DNA from: JAXDMU01 sp963762435
Lineage (GTDB): Bacteria; Pseudomonadota; Alphaproteobacteria; ATCC43930; CGMCC-115725
Direction: 5' to 3'
NCBI GenBank assembly: GCA_963762435.1
Contig: CAVXLN010000022.1
Span: 186,001-250,000, forward strand
DNA length: 64,000 nucleotides
The translations under genes and the position numbers were made by a program. Below, piece after piece: positions 47,192 through 55,213 of the stretch. The first letter of the stretch is position 1; each line of letters begins with the position of its first letter. A model generated the notes under the pieces. That model saw only the letters and a list, made by a program, of their open reading frames with translations, was not told the DNA's origin and did no database searches.

Positions 47192-48091
47192 CTATTTGGC
47201 TCCGTCGAGATGCACCGGATGCCAGCCGTCTGGGCTCCAGCGATAGACCGCGTCGGAGAAGGGCTTGGCGACACGGGCAAGAAGACGCTCTGTCCCGGCC
47301 GCCAGCAGGCGTGCTGCGTCCGGCTTGCTGCCATCGGTAAAGACCACGATATCCGGCGAGGGCACGGCGACGAGCAGATTGCCGCCCACCGTCTCGGCAA
47401 CAGGCGCCCACAGCTCTGGAAAGGCGAGCAGGCTGGCCTGAGCGGGACCGCGCGCCAGCACGCCGAAACCCGTCGAGGTATCAAATTCCTTCGGCGCCCA
47501 CTTCAGCTGCGCCCGGACCGTCTTCAGCATATTCTCCCGGCCGAGTTCGAGCGCCTGGTCGGACGACAGCGACAGCGGCGCGATCGCCCGTGTGTCGAGC
47601 ATCTTGAACGTGGTCGGCTGGTCGATGACGCCGATGAGCCAGAGATCGCCGACGAGCGGCCGCGCCACCGGCTCGCCGCGGCCAGCCAGCACTTCGCGCA
47701 TCTTCTCGACATAAGCGACCGGCCGGACCACGACGCGCAAATCCTCGCGCTTGGCCGGCGCATCGATCGTGGCGAAGCCGGCGACCATCTGCTGCGCGAA
47801 GAGATCCGTCGCCTTGCGACACTGGCGGTGATTATCGAGGCAGGCCCTATAAGGTGTGCTGAGATCGATGTCGTTGTCGCCGCCGCCAGGCGGAACGATC
47901 ACGAGCTTCAGCGGTCCGGCGATGCGGATCTTGGCATCCGGCTGCGCTGCCTGGAACCGGTCGGCAGCGAACTCAGTATAGCCTTCGGGATCGGTCGGAA
48001 TGCCGCGCGTGGCGGCCGCGGGGAGCGACAGGGTGAGCAGGCAAGCGAGACCGGCGGCCCAAAAGGGCTGGCGCCACGACAGCAGAAACAT
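47192..48091 (-). CDS. Exported conserved protein (possibly DUF1444-related)
   Basis: A 299-residue protein with a leader ending LSLPAAA. The mature part begins YTEFAADRFQAAQPDAKIRI and contains VRPVAYVEKMREVLAGRGEP, DQALELGRENMLKTVRAQLK and a late segment LLVAVPSPDIVVFTDGSKPD. The pattern brings DUF1444 (YtpQ) to mind, but I am not sure of that. No enzyme motif is obvious. It is divergent from nikR with 188 bases between the starts. Confidence 0.6.
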   Translation of the reverse strand: MFLLSWRQPFWAAGLACLLTLSLPAAATRGIPTDPEGYTEFAADRFQAAQPDAKIRIAGPLKLVIVPPGGGDNDIDLSTPYRACLDNHRQCRKATDLFAQQMVAGFATIDAPAKREDLRVVVRPVAYVEKMREVLAGRGEPVARPLVGDLWLIGVIDQPTTFKMLDTRAIAPLSLSSDQALELGRENMLKTVRAQLKWAPKEFDTSTGFGVLARGPAQASLLAFPELWAPVAETVGGNLLVAVPSPDIVVFTDGSKPDAARLLAAGTERLLARVAKPFSDAVYRWSPDGWHPVHLDGAK

Positions 48092-48279
48092 GATCTTCTC
48101 CTGAAAATTCTACTGAGCCTCGAGCGTGGCGGCCGCCTGCAGGAAGGTGGCGGCACTGTCGCATAAGTTGCAGCAAAGAACAATAAGGGAACGACACTCG
48201 ATCGCGCCATCCGGCTTGACCCGGCCCGTCCCCTTGCGCTTGCCTCTTGTCCGTGGGAATGGGGAGAGGGAGAGCAGAG

Positions 48280-48756
48280 ATGCAGCGCGTGACCATCACC
48301 ATCGAGGACGATCTCCTGGCCGAGCTCGACCGGATCGTCACCCTGCGCGGCTATCAGGGCCGGTCCGAGGCGATCCGCGATCTGGCCCGCGCCGGCCTCA
48401 GGCAGGCCGCACAGGATGACGGCGAGGACGGTGAGTTCCTGGGCGCGCTCGTCTATGTCTATGACCATGAGGCGCGCGAGCTGGCGAAGCGGCTGGCACG
48501 CGGCTTCCATCAGCATCACGACCTCTCGATCGCGTCCCTCCATGTCCATCTCGGCCATGAGAGCTGCCTCGAGGTCGCCGTGCTGAAGGGCCATGGCCAC
48601 GAGATCCGCCATTTCGCCGACACGGTCATCGCCGAGCGCGGCGTGCGCCACGGCAAGCTGGTGCTGGTCCCGGTCGATATCGAGACGGACAGCCATTCCC
48701 ATGACGGCGAATCCAGCCACCGGCACAGCCATCTCAAGGTGAAGGCCGGTGGCTGA
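48280..48756 (+). CDS. nikR: Nickel-responsive regulator NikR
   Basis: A 158-residue ribbon-helix-helix repressor. The DNA-binding part is QRVTITIEDDLLAELDRIVT, followed by GYQGRSEAIRDLARAGL. The ACT-like nickel domain carries the ligand set in HHDLSIASLHVHLGHESCLE (His, HxH, Cys). The C-terminus has an additional His-rich tail (DSHSHDGESSHRHSHLK) beyond the usual end. The start was set at MQRVTIT, preceded by GGGAGAGGGAGAGC. Two matching operators lie about 4 kb away between hoxN and the TonB receptor gene. Confidence 0.94.
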   Translation: MQRVTITIEDDLLAELDRIVTLRGYQGRSEAIRDLARAGLRQAAQDDGEDGEFLGALVYVYDHEARELAKRLARGFHQHHDLSIASLHVHLGHESCLEVAVLKGHGHEIRHFADTVIAERGVRHGKLVLVPVDIETDSHSHDGESSHRHSHLKVKAGG

Positions 48757-48758
48757 TT

Positions 48759-48800
48759 AGAGCGTTTTCCGTTCGCGCACGCTCACGGCCGACGCTCTAA
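48759..48800. repeat. Intergenic repeat copy D, left half, interrupted by IS630
   Basis: AGAGCGT...ACGCTCT forms an inverted repeat (TTAGAGCGT/ACGCTCTAA, 9 bases each including flanks) right after the nikR stop. The 42-base segment ends TCTAA exactly at the IS left end. Joined to 49970-50033 it rebuilds a repeat of about 106 bases of the AGAGC...GCTCT class. Confidence 0.65.
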
Positions 48801-49966
48801 TACCGGTTCGCTGAACGACTGACTCGCGCGGGGGATTCCCCGCCACGTCAAATCGTGATTCATAGAGCGGCATGGTTTTGTGGAGCGAGCCATGCCCGCC
48901 TTGGCGATCCGGACTGACTTGAGTGCCGCCGATCTTCGGCAACATGCGAAGCGAGAGAAGAATCCCCGGGTGGCGCGCAGACTGCTGGCGATCGCCAATG
49001 CGCTGGACGGGATGAGCCGGGAAATGTCGGCGCGGCTCGCGGGCATGGATCGACAGGCGCTGCGTGACTGGGTCGTGCGCTACAATGAAGGCGGTCTGGA
49101 AGGGCTGCGCGATCGCTGGGGTCCTGGCCGACCGGCGGCGGTGAGCGAGGCGGAACTTGCCGCGGTGAAGGCGAAAATTCTGAGTGCTGCGGCCGGGGCT
49201 GGAAGCGGACAGCCGCTCTACCGGATCGTCGATGTGGCCGAGATGATCGAGAAGCGCACAGGGGTGCGCTACAGCGTCTCGCGGACGCACCGGATCATGC
49301 AGGCGATGAACCTGTCCTATCAGAAGACCCGTCCGGTCCATCCCCAAGTCGATCCGCGCGCTCAGCGGACATTCAAAAAAAGTTCGGGTCGCGGGTGAGG
49401 CGCACAGCCCGCCGCAAGGCGCCAGGGAAAAGGCTCGAAATCTGGTTCCAGGACGAAACCCGCGTCGGCCAGGTCGGACGAACCGGGAGGCTCTGGTTCG
49501 AGCGAGGCATCCGGCCCCGCGGCAGGCGGGACATGCGCCACCAGGCGGCCTGGATCTTCGGCGCCGTCTGTCCGGCGCGCGATACCGGCGTCGCCCTCGT
49601 CCTGCCCGTGGCGACCACAGAAGCAATGCAGCTCCTGCTATCCGAGCTGAGCCAGGCAGTCGCCCCGGACGCCCATGCCATCCTCGTCCTCGACAAGGCC
49701 GGATGGCACACCGCCAAGCGCCTCAAATGGCCGGACAACGTCTCGCCGATCCACCTGCCGCCCTACAGCCCTGAACTCAACGGCATCGAGCGCATCTGGC
49801 TCTACCTCAAAGAGCGCTACCTCTCCCACTGCGTCTTTGCTGACGCAGATGAAATCATCGACGCCTGCTGCGAGGCCTGGAACAAGCTCATCGCCGAAGC
49901 AGGCCGTATCCAGACCCTCGCGGCTTCATCCTGGGCCGAAAAGGTCAATCCTTAGAGGAACCGGTA
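48801..49966 (+). mobile_element. IS630-family insertion sequence (1166 bp)
   Basis: The left end TACCGGTTCGCTGAACGACT and the complement of the right end TACCGGTTCCTCTAAGGATT form imperfect terminal inverted repeats (nine identical outer bases, then scattered matches to about 23). TAA flanks both ends, including the TA target duplication expected for IS630/Tc1. Inside is a two-frame transposase. The element interrupts an intergenic repeat and breaks no protein-coding gene. Confidence 0.85.
48892..49955 (+). CDS. IS630 transposase, two frames joined by -1 frameshift
   Basis: Frame A runs 48892-49398 and frame B 49380-49955. A seven-A slippery run at 49375-49381 (codons AAA AAA) would shift the ribosome back one base and give the fusion KK-KFGSRVRRTARRK, about 354 residues. 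Frame A holds the helix-turn-helix domains (AREKNPRVARRLLAIANALD region and PAAVSEAELAAVKAKI). Frame B holds the DDE catalytic core: FQDETRVGQ, VLDKAGWHTAKRL and YSPELNGIERIWLYLKERY. Both halves are intact, so the element may be active. Confidence 0.88.
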
Positions 49967-49969
49967 TAA

Positions 49970-50033
49970 GCTGTTGGTTTGACGAGCATCTTCACCCGCG
50001 TCGATGATTCCATCGAAGCGGGATCCGCTCTAG
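49970..50033. repeat. Intergenic repeat copy D, right half
   Basis: The segment from GCTGTTGGTTTGACGAG to GGATCCGCTCTAG contains a TCGATG-ATTC-CATCGA hairpin and ends in GCTCTAG. It continues the half at 48759-48800 across the insertion sequence and abuts the stop codon of the anti-sigma gene. Confidence 0.6.
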
Positions 50034-50037
50034 AAGA

Positions 50038-50370
50038 TCAGTGCGTCAGGAGCAAGGCCCCCAGTCCCGCCGCCAGCGCGCCCAGGGCGGCCGAGGAAAG
50101 CTGCCAGAAACCGGCACTTTGCCATGGCTTGCTCTGCGGCTTCAGCACCACACTCGCATCGATGCGCGGCCAGAGATCGGTGGACAGCGTCGGCGTCCGC
50201 ATGACCGCGTCGAGCGGATCGAGCCAGCGTTGCCAGCGCTCGACACGGCCGCCGAGATCGGCATCGAAATCGAGCGCCAAGGTCATCGCGGCATAAGAGG
50301 CATGGTCGAGTGCTCCCAGCACATACTCGCCGGCGAGCGCATCGCGCTCCTGGGGATCGTCGGGGATCAT
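50038..50370 (-). CDS. RskA-like anti-sigma factor, short C-terminus
   Basis: A 110-residue protein that starts IPDDPQERDALAGEYVLGAL, the usual sigma-binding N-terminus of RskA/anti-sigma-K proteins, then DLWPRIDASVVLK. It ends directly after a membrane helix (SSAALGALAAGLGALLLTH). Full-length relatives have a further periplasmic domain of about 120 residues. The stop lies four bases from the repeat/IS region, suggesting truncation. The start overlaps the sigma-factor stop by ATGA. Confidence 0.75.
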   Translation of the reverse strand: MIPDDPQERDALAGEYVLGALDHASYAAMTLALDFDADLGGRVERWQRWLDPLDAVMRTPTLSTDLWPRIDASVVLKPQSKPWQSAGFWQLSSAALGALAAGLGALLLTH

Positions 50371-50924
50371 GCTTCGAGACACGCTTTGAGGCTGACCATG
50401 CCGCGCCGGATCCAGGCCTTGACGGTGCCGAGCGGCGCCGTGACGCGCGCGGCGATCTCGCTGTGGGACAGGCCCGAGAAGACGAGCAGGATCGCGCGCC
50501 GCTTGGGCTGCTCGAGCGCCTCGAGGCAGGCGCGCAGGCGGGCGCCGTCACGCCGCTGGGCGAGGGCCGCCAGCGGATCGAATTCGTCTACTATATCGAC
50601 CGAGCTTGGGTCAAAAGCGATCGGGTCATAGACCAGCGCGTCGCGCGACAAGCGCCGCAGCGCGTCAAGCGCCCGATAGCGCACGATGCTGATGAGCCAG
50701 GCGCGCGCCGTGCCGCGCGACCGGTCGAAACGTGCGGCATGCTGCCAGATCTGCAGGAACGCCTCCTGCACGATGTCGGCGGCGGCGCTCGGCTGCCGCA
50801 CGGCCCGAAATGCCACCCGATAGAAACGCTGCGCCTCGCGATCATAGAGCCGCTTGAAAGCGCGCCGATCGCCGCCGGCGCTGGCCTCGATCAGGCTCGC
50901 CAGTATCTCGTCATCATCATCCAT
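50367..50924 (-). CDS. ECF RNA polymerase sigma factor (SigK-like)
   Basis: A 185-residue extracytoplasmic-function sigma factor. Region 2 (FKRLYDREAQRFYRVAFRAV, ADIVQEAFLQIWQHAARFD) and region 4 (ACLEALEQPKRRAILLVFSG, HSEIAARVTAPLGTVKAWIR) are complete. It is translationally coupled to the anti-sigma gene, as is normal for the SigK/RskA type. Its regulon is unknown; the nickel-permease gene lies upstream on the same strand, ending 145 bases before it. Confidence 0.9.
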   Translation of the reverse strand: MDDDDEILASLIEASAGGDRRAFKRLYDREAQRFYRVAFRAVRQPSAAADIVQEAFLQIWQHAARFDRSRGTARAWLISIVRYRALDALRRLSRDALVYDPIAFDPSSVDIVDEFDPLAALAQRRDGARLRACLEALEQPKRRAILLVFSGLSHSEIAARVTAPLGTVKAWIRRGMVSLKACLEA

Positions 50925-51069
50925 CTTACACCCTACCTGTCTCGTTAACCATCGAGACCGGCCTTACGGGCGACGCGCCGAGGTCGGATGCGTTTCGGCG
51001 GTGCTTCCGATCGGACGCACCGTTCATGCCGCCCATGCCGGCGGCGCGGGGCTTTTCGCCCGATGGGCG

Positions 51070-52161
51070 CTATTTCGAGGGGAGGATTGAGCGGCCCGCC
51101 GCGGTGCCCGTCCGCCGCCGGTCGCCGAGCCGCCGGCGCAGCTCCGGCATCAGCATCGCAGCACACCAGCATATGAGGAAGAGGCCGATGATCAGCATGC
51201 CCGCCGTGCCGAGCCGGCCGGCCAGCGCTCCGATGCCGCGCCAGAATCCGCCTTGGAGGTCGAGCGTATCCTGGGCCAGCCCCAGCACCTCGACGGTGCC
51301 GACCAGCAGCGCCACCAGCACCGACAGCGACGTCACCGCCATATTGTAGGCGAGCTTACGGGTCGGCGTGGTGAAGGCCCAGCCATAGGCACCCAGCATC
51401 AGCAGGCCCTCGGTCGTGTCGGCGAGCGACATGCCGGCCGTGAAGAGGGCCGGGAAGACCAGGATCGACCAGGCGGGCAAGCCTTGCGCCGCCTGCGTCG
51501 CGGACATGCCGAGCAGGCCCACCTCGGTCGCGGTGTCGAAGCCCAGGCCGAACAGGAAGCCCAGCAGATAGATGTGCCAGTCACGGCGGACGAGCGCGAA
51601 AAGCGGACGCAGCAGCCGGTTGAGCAGCCCGCCGCCGGCGATGAGGCGATCGACATCCTCGGCTTCATAGGCCCCACCGGCCTTGACCCGCCGCCAGCTC
51701 AGCCAGACCGCGCGCAGGATCACGAGGTTGATCGCCGCGATGACGAGTAGGAACCCGGCGGAGATGAGCGTGCCGACAACCCCGCCAATGCTGGCGAGCC
51801 ATGCCAGCTGATCCTTGAAGGCGGACGCGGTCGCCGCGATCGCGACCGAGGCCAGTACCACGATGGAGGAATGGCCGAGCGAGAAATAGAATCCCACGCC
51901 GATCGGACGCCGCCCCTCCTGCATCAGCTTGCGGGTGACATTGTCGATCGCCGCGATGTGGTCGGCATCGACGGCATGGCGGAGCCCGAAGGCATAGGCC
52001 AGAAAGGCGCTGCCGAGGAGTGCCGGATGGGCGCCGAGAACGAGGAGGGCCGCGGCCCAGGCGGCGGCATTGGCAGCGATGAGGCCGGCATAGAGCAGCG
52101 CTATCCGACGGCGCATCGCACCGCCTGCCGCCCCGCTGCCGCCGATCCTCCACCCTAGCAT
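51070..52161 (-). CDS. hoxN: NiCoT-family nickel/cobalt permease (HoxN/NixA type)
   Basis: A 363-residue inner-membrane nickel permease of about eight helices. The family signatures are FGLRHAVDADHIAAIDNVTR (HX4DH metal motif), FFSLGHSS in FYFSLGHSSIVVLASV, and LGFDTATEVGLLG, together with FPALFTAGMSLADTTEG. The start was placed at MLGWRIGG; an upstream frame start at 52188 lies inside the NikR-like operator. The gene is divergent from the TonB receptor gene, and a palindrome of NikR half-sites covers its presumed -35/-10 region. It probably imports Ni for urease. Confidence 0.92.
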   Translation of the reverse strand: MLGWRIGGSGAAGGAMRRRIALLYAGLIAANAAAWAAALLVLGAHPALLGSAFLAYAFGLRHAVDADHIAAIDNVTRKLMQEGRRPIGVGFYFSLGHSSIVVLASVAIAATASAFKDQLAWLASIGGVVGTLISAGFLLVIAAINLVILRAVWLSWRRVKAGGAYEAEDVDRLIAGGGLLNRLLRPLFALVRRDWHIYLLGFLFGLGFDTATEVGLLGMSATQAAQGLPAWSILVFPALFTAGMSLADTTEGLLMLGAYGWAFTTPTRKLAYNMAVTSLSVLVALLVGTVEVLGLAQDTLDLQGGFWRGIGALAGRLGTAGMLIIGLFLICWCAAMLMPELRRRLGDRRRTGTAAGRSILPSK

Positions 52162-52183
52162 GGCCGCTCTATCCTCAATCCTG

Positions 52184-52211
52184 ATCATACTATTATTTGG
52201 AAATGTATGAT
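52184..52211 (-). promoter_or_regulatory. NikR-like operator 1 overlapping the hoxN promoter
   Basis: ATCATAC-N14-GTATGAT is a perfect inverted repeat using the half-site TCATAC/GTATGA known from the E. coli NikR operator, in the opposite orientation and with the spacing seen for Geobacter NikR sites. On the hoxN strand TGGACA (52211-52216) and TAGTAT (52187-52192), 18 bases apart, are a fair -35/-10 pair and are covered by it. Confidence 0.7.
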
Positions 52212-52314
52212 GTCCAGACTCAACTCAATGGGGAGCGGCAGTTGCGCAGCGATGACCCAGATCGGAATTTCGCTTCAACCACAAGCGGATAGCGCGATCG
52301 GCCAATACAAGTTG

Positions 52315-52342
52315 GTATGAATTTAATCACAAAAAGTCATAT
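52315..52342 (+). promoter_or_regulatory. NikR-like operator 2 upstream of the TonB receptor gene
   Basis: GTATGA-N16-TCATAT matches the E. coli NikR consensus GTATGA-N16-TCATAC at 11 of 12 fixed positions with exact spacing. It lies 86 bases before the receptor start. A TTTAAT at 52322 within it could be a -10 element. Confidence 0.7.
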
Positions 52343-52417
52343 CCCTGGTGACGCACCTGCGTCCATACTGGTCAAAAGACCGTAAGAGCGAGGAGTGCGC
52401 GGCTGGCGCCTCGACGC

Positions 52418-52423
52418 AGGAGG
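52418..52423 (+). promoter_or_regulatory. Ribosome binding site deciding the GTG start of the TonB receptor
   Basis: AGGAGG lies five bases before GTG 52429, while the longer ATG frame at 52348 has no such site and would put charged residues before the signal peptide. Confidence 0.7.
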
Positions 52424-52428
52424 CGGCA

Positions 52429-54660
52429 GTGCGCTACGGGGTATCAGGGGATCGGCAGAATTTTCGGCTCGGCAAGATAGCGCTCCTTGCCGGGCTCTTT
52501 TTTGTCGGCGTCGCGGCCCATGCCCAAACGCCGCCGGCGCCGGCCGTTCCCGCTCCCGCCCCGCAAACGAGCGACTCGACTCAGCCTGCCGTCCCGCCCC
52601 AGACCGAGAACATCACGGTCACCGCCTCGCGCCTCAACCTCATCGGCGTGGCCGAGACGGCGAGCCAAGGCTCGGTGACGCAGGAGGAGCTGGATCTTCG
52701 TCCGGTCTATCGCGCCGGGCAGCTGCTCGAAAGCATTCCGGGCCTGCAGGTGACCGTCCATTCGGGCGAGGCCAAGGCCTACCAGTATCTGCTGCGCGGC
52801 GTGAATCTCGACCATGGCATCGATCTGGCCAATTTCGTCGACGACATGCCGGTCAACCGGCCCAGCAACGCCCACGGCCAAGGCTATTCGGATCTCAATT
52901 TCCTGATTCCGCAGATCCTGGGCGGCCTCGACTACACCAAAGGACCTTATTATGCCGAGATCGGCGATTTCGGCGCAGTGGGATCCGAGCATCTGCACCT
53001 GCTCGACGACCTGCCGGACCAGATCTCGACCAGCTTCGGCACGCTCGGCGACCAGGAGGTGTTCGGCGGCGGCACGCTCCATTTCGACAATGGTGCCAAG
53101 CTGTTGGGCGCGGCCGACATCAGCCATCTCGACGGCCCCTATACGCATCCGGACAATTTCCGCAAGGTGGCACTGGCGAGCCGCTACAGCATGGGCACCG
53201 ACGATGACGGCTATAGCCTCACCGGCATGTATTACAAGGGTCAGGGCCGCTTCTCGACCGACCAGCCGCTGCGCGCGATCACCGACGGGCTGATCGGCCG
53301 CTACGGCACGCTCGACCCGACCGACGGCGCGCAATCCGAGCGCTGGAGCCTCTCCGGCCATTACGGCGTGCGCGACGATAACTCGGATCTCAAGCTTGAC
53401 GCTTATGCGATCCATAGCACCCAGGTGCTGTGGAACAATTTCACCCACTTCCTGAACGACCCGATCAATGGCGATCAGGAGCAGCAGGACGAGACGCGCA
53501 ACACCTTCGGCGGCGAGGCCTCGTACAAGCGCTATGCGCGCATCTTCGGCATCGATTCAGACACGACCATCGGCGTGCAGGAGCGCTTCGACGATGAGTA
53601 TGTCGACCGCCGGCATACCAAGGAGCGCGTCGTGCTCGATTATTGCAATGACGGCGACGGCGATTTCTCGGTCGGCCTCCATGCCTGCACGGCCGATCTC
53701 ATCCAGCTCAACGATCTCGCCCCCTATATCTCGAACACGACCCATTGGCTGAGCTGGCTCAGGACGACGGTCGGCGTGCGCGAGGAATATGAGACCGGGA
53801 CGGACCATGCCGAGCTGACCGGCTTCTCCGGCTCGGCCCAGCAGTTCCTGTTCCAGCCCAAGGGCAACATCACTTTCGGCCCCTGGCAGGACACCGAGCT
53901 CTATATCAGCGCCGGCAAGGGCTTCCATTCCGACGACCTACGCGGCGTGCTGGGCACCGTGCCGGCGCAGGGCGTGCCGCTCGCCATCGGCAAGGTGCCG
54001 CTCTTGGCACGCACCTATGGCGAGGAGATCGGCATCCGCAACAATACGATCCAGGATCTGCAGATCCAGCTCGCTCTCTTCCGCCAGGATTTCGGCTCGG
54101 AGGAGATCTACGATCAGGATATCGGCCTCGACCAGGCGACGGCGCCGACCCGGCGCGAGGGCGTCGAATTCTCGGCCCAGTACCATCCCTTTTCCTGGCT
54201 CGAGCTCAACACCGACCTCGCGATGAGCCACGCCCGCTATTTCCTGAACCAGCAGAAGCTGCAGGATTTCTATCAGATCACGGGCGGCACCTATATCGAG
54301 AACGCACCGGAATACACCGCCTCCTTCGGCGCGCTCGTCGACAATCTCGGCCCCTGGTACGGCGGCTTCGAAGAGCGCATCCTGGGCTCCTACCCGCTCA
54401 CCAACGGGCCGAGCAGCCCGCGCGGCCGCGGCTATGCCGAGACCAATCTCGATGTCGGCTACAAGATCACGGATCACCTCAAGGCCCAGGTCGCGATCTT
54501 CAACCTGTTCGACCAGAAGGCTTATTCGTCGGAATTCTTCTATGCCACCGACATCACGCCGCAAGAGGTGGCGAAATTCGGCACGACCGGTGTCAGCGAC
54601 TTCCAGGTCCACCCCTTGGAGCCGCTGTCGGCGCGATTCACGATTACGCTAACCTTCTGA
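52429..54660 (+). CDS. TonB-dependent outer-membrane receptor, probably for nickel
   Basis: A 743-residue receptor with a signal peptide (LGKIALLAGLFFVGVAAHAQ), a Pro-rich linker, a TonB-box-like ENITVTASRL and a plug domain (RAGQLLESIPGLQVTVHSGE; YQYLLRGVNLDHGIDLANFV; GPYYAEIGDFGAVGSE). A 22-stranded barrel ends in the expected Phe (ARFTITLTF). Its substrate is inferred from context: it is divergent from the NiCoT permease, with NikR-like operators ahead of both. Energy would come from TonB-ExbBD encoded elsewhere. Confidence 0.88.
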   Translation: MRYGVSGDRQNFRLGKIALLAGLFFVGVAAHAQTPPAPAVPAPAPQTSDSTQPAVPPQTENITVTASRLNLIGVAETASQGSVTQEELDLRPVYRAGQLLESIPGLQVTVHSGEAKAYQYLLRGVNLDHGIDLANFVDDMPVNRPSNAHGQGYSDLNFLIPQILGGLDYTKGPYYAEIGDFGAVGSEHLHLLDDLPDQISTSFGTLGDQEVFGGGTLHFDNGAKLLGAADISHLDGPYTHPDNFRKVALASRYSMGTDDDGYSLTGMYYKGQGRFSTDQPLRAITDGLIGRYGTLDPTDGAQSERWSLSGHYGVRDDNSDLKLDAYAIHSTQVLWNNFTHFLNDPINGDQEQQDETRNTFGGEASYKRYARIFGIDSDTTIGVQERFDDEYVDRRHTKERVVLDYCNDGDGDFSVGLHACTADLIQLNDLAPYISNTTHWLSWLRTTVGVREEYETGTDHAELTGFSGSAQQFLFQPKGNITFGPWQDTELYISAGKGFHSDDLRGVLGTVPAQGVPLAIGKVPLLARTYGEEIGIRNNTIQDLQIQLALFRQDFGSEEIYDQDIGLDQATAPTRREGVEFSAQYHPFSWLELNTDLAMSHARYFLNQQKLQDFYQITGGTYIENAPEYTASFGALVDNLGPWYGGFEERILGSYPLTNGPSSPRGRGYAETNLDVGYKITDHLKAQVAIFNLFDQKAYSSEFFYATDITPQEVAKFGTTGVSDFQVHPLEPLSARFTITLTF

Positions 54661-54663
54661 GCA

Positions 54664-55071
54664 TCACGCCCGCGGCGGAAAATACTCGACACAGTAATCC
54701 GCCCGCCGGCCGAGATAGAGCGCGCGGCGACCCGTGATCGACACGATATAGCTGGTGCAGCCGGCGGCCGCGATCCGCGCCAGGAATTGCGGATAGCTGA
54801 TCGTCCCCGCCTGGCTTGCCCTGACGGCAGCGGCGACCGCGGCCGGATCGAACGCGTCCGCGAACGGCCCCGGCACCGGCTCGGCCGCCGAGACGTGGCT
54901 CTCTCCGCCCGGCAGGTAATAGGTCTTCTCGGCGCGCCTGAGATCGGCGTGATACTGCTCCACCCCGGCCGCGGTCAGTCGCGCCACGATCTCCGGGAAC
55001 ACGCCGGTGGCGCCATAGGACAGGCTCGTGCAGGTGTCGAGCAGGTCGATCAGCGTCGCATCCATTTCCAT
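54664..55071 (-). CDS. DUF1398-family protein
   Basis: A 135-residue protein resembling DUF1398 (E. coli YbcV-like): ATLIDLLDTCTSLSYGATGV, AAGVEQYHADLRRAEKTYYL, SYPQFLARIAAAGCTSYIVS and a final GRRADYCVEYFPPR. The function of the family is unknown. It is convergent with the TonB receptor, three bases apart, and starts 30 bases from repeat copy B. Confidence 0.78.
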   Translation of the reverse strand: MEMDATLIDLLDTCTSLSYGATGVFPEIVARLTAAGVEQYHADLRRAEKTYYLPGGESHVSAAEPVPGPFADAFDPAAVAAAVRASQAGTISYPQFLARIAAAGCTSYIVSITGRRALYLGRRADYCVEYFPPRA

Positions 55072-55100
55072 CTCCGTATCGCTGTTGCAGGCCGGCCGCT

Positions 55101-55213
55101 AGAGCCCGATGCGATCGGGTCGGGCCGACCCGATCGCCGAATCGGTCTCTAATCATTTGAATCAGCGAAGGATTCAGATTTTAGGTCGATTCGACCTGAA
55201 ATCATCCTGCGCT
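55101..55213. repeat. Bipartite palindromic intergenic repeat, copy B
   Basis: A 113-base unit from AGAGC to GCGCT. The left palindrome GATCGGGTCGGGCCGACCCGATC and the right TTAGGTCGATTCGACCTGAA have the same plan as copy A, with base changes that keep pairing. Its right end, GCGCTAG, supplies the TAG stop of the MarR gene on the minus strand. Confidence 0.8.

Noticed and set aside
49395..49955. Second half of the IS630 transposase as an independent gene
   Set aside because: The A7 slippery run and the seamless family match across the junction show a frameshifted fusion.
52162..52188. Earlier ATG start for hoxN
   Set aside because: It lies inside the NikR-like palindrome and the presumed -10 region, so it could not be within the transcript.
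52348..52428. Earlier ATG start for the TonB receptor
   Set aside because: It lacks a ribosome site and puts a charged stretch ahead of the signal peptide; GTG at 52429 has AGGAGG five bases upstream.
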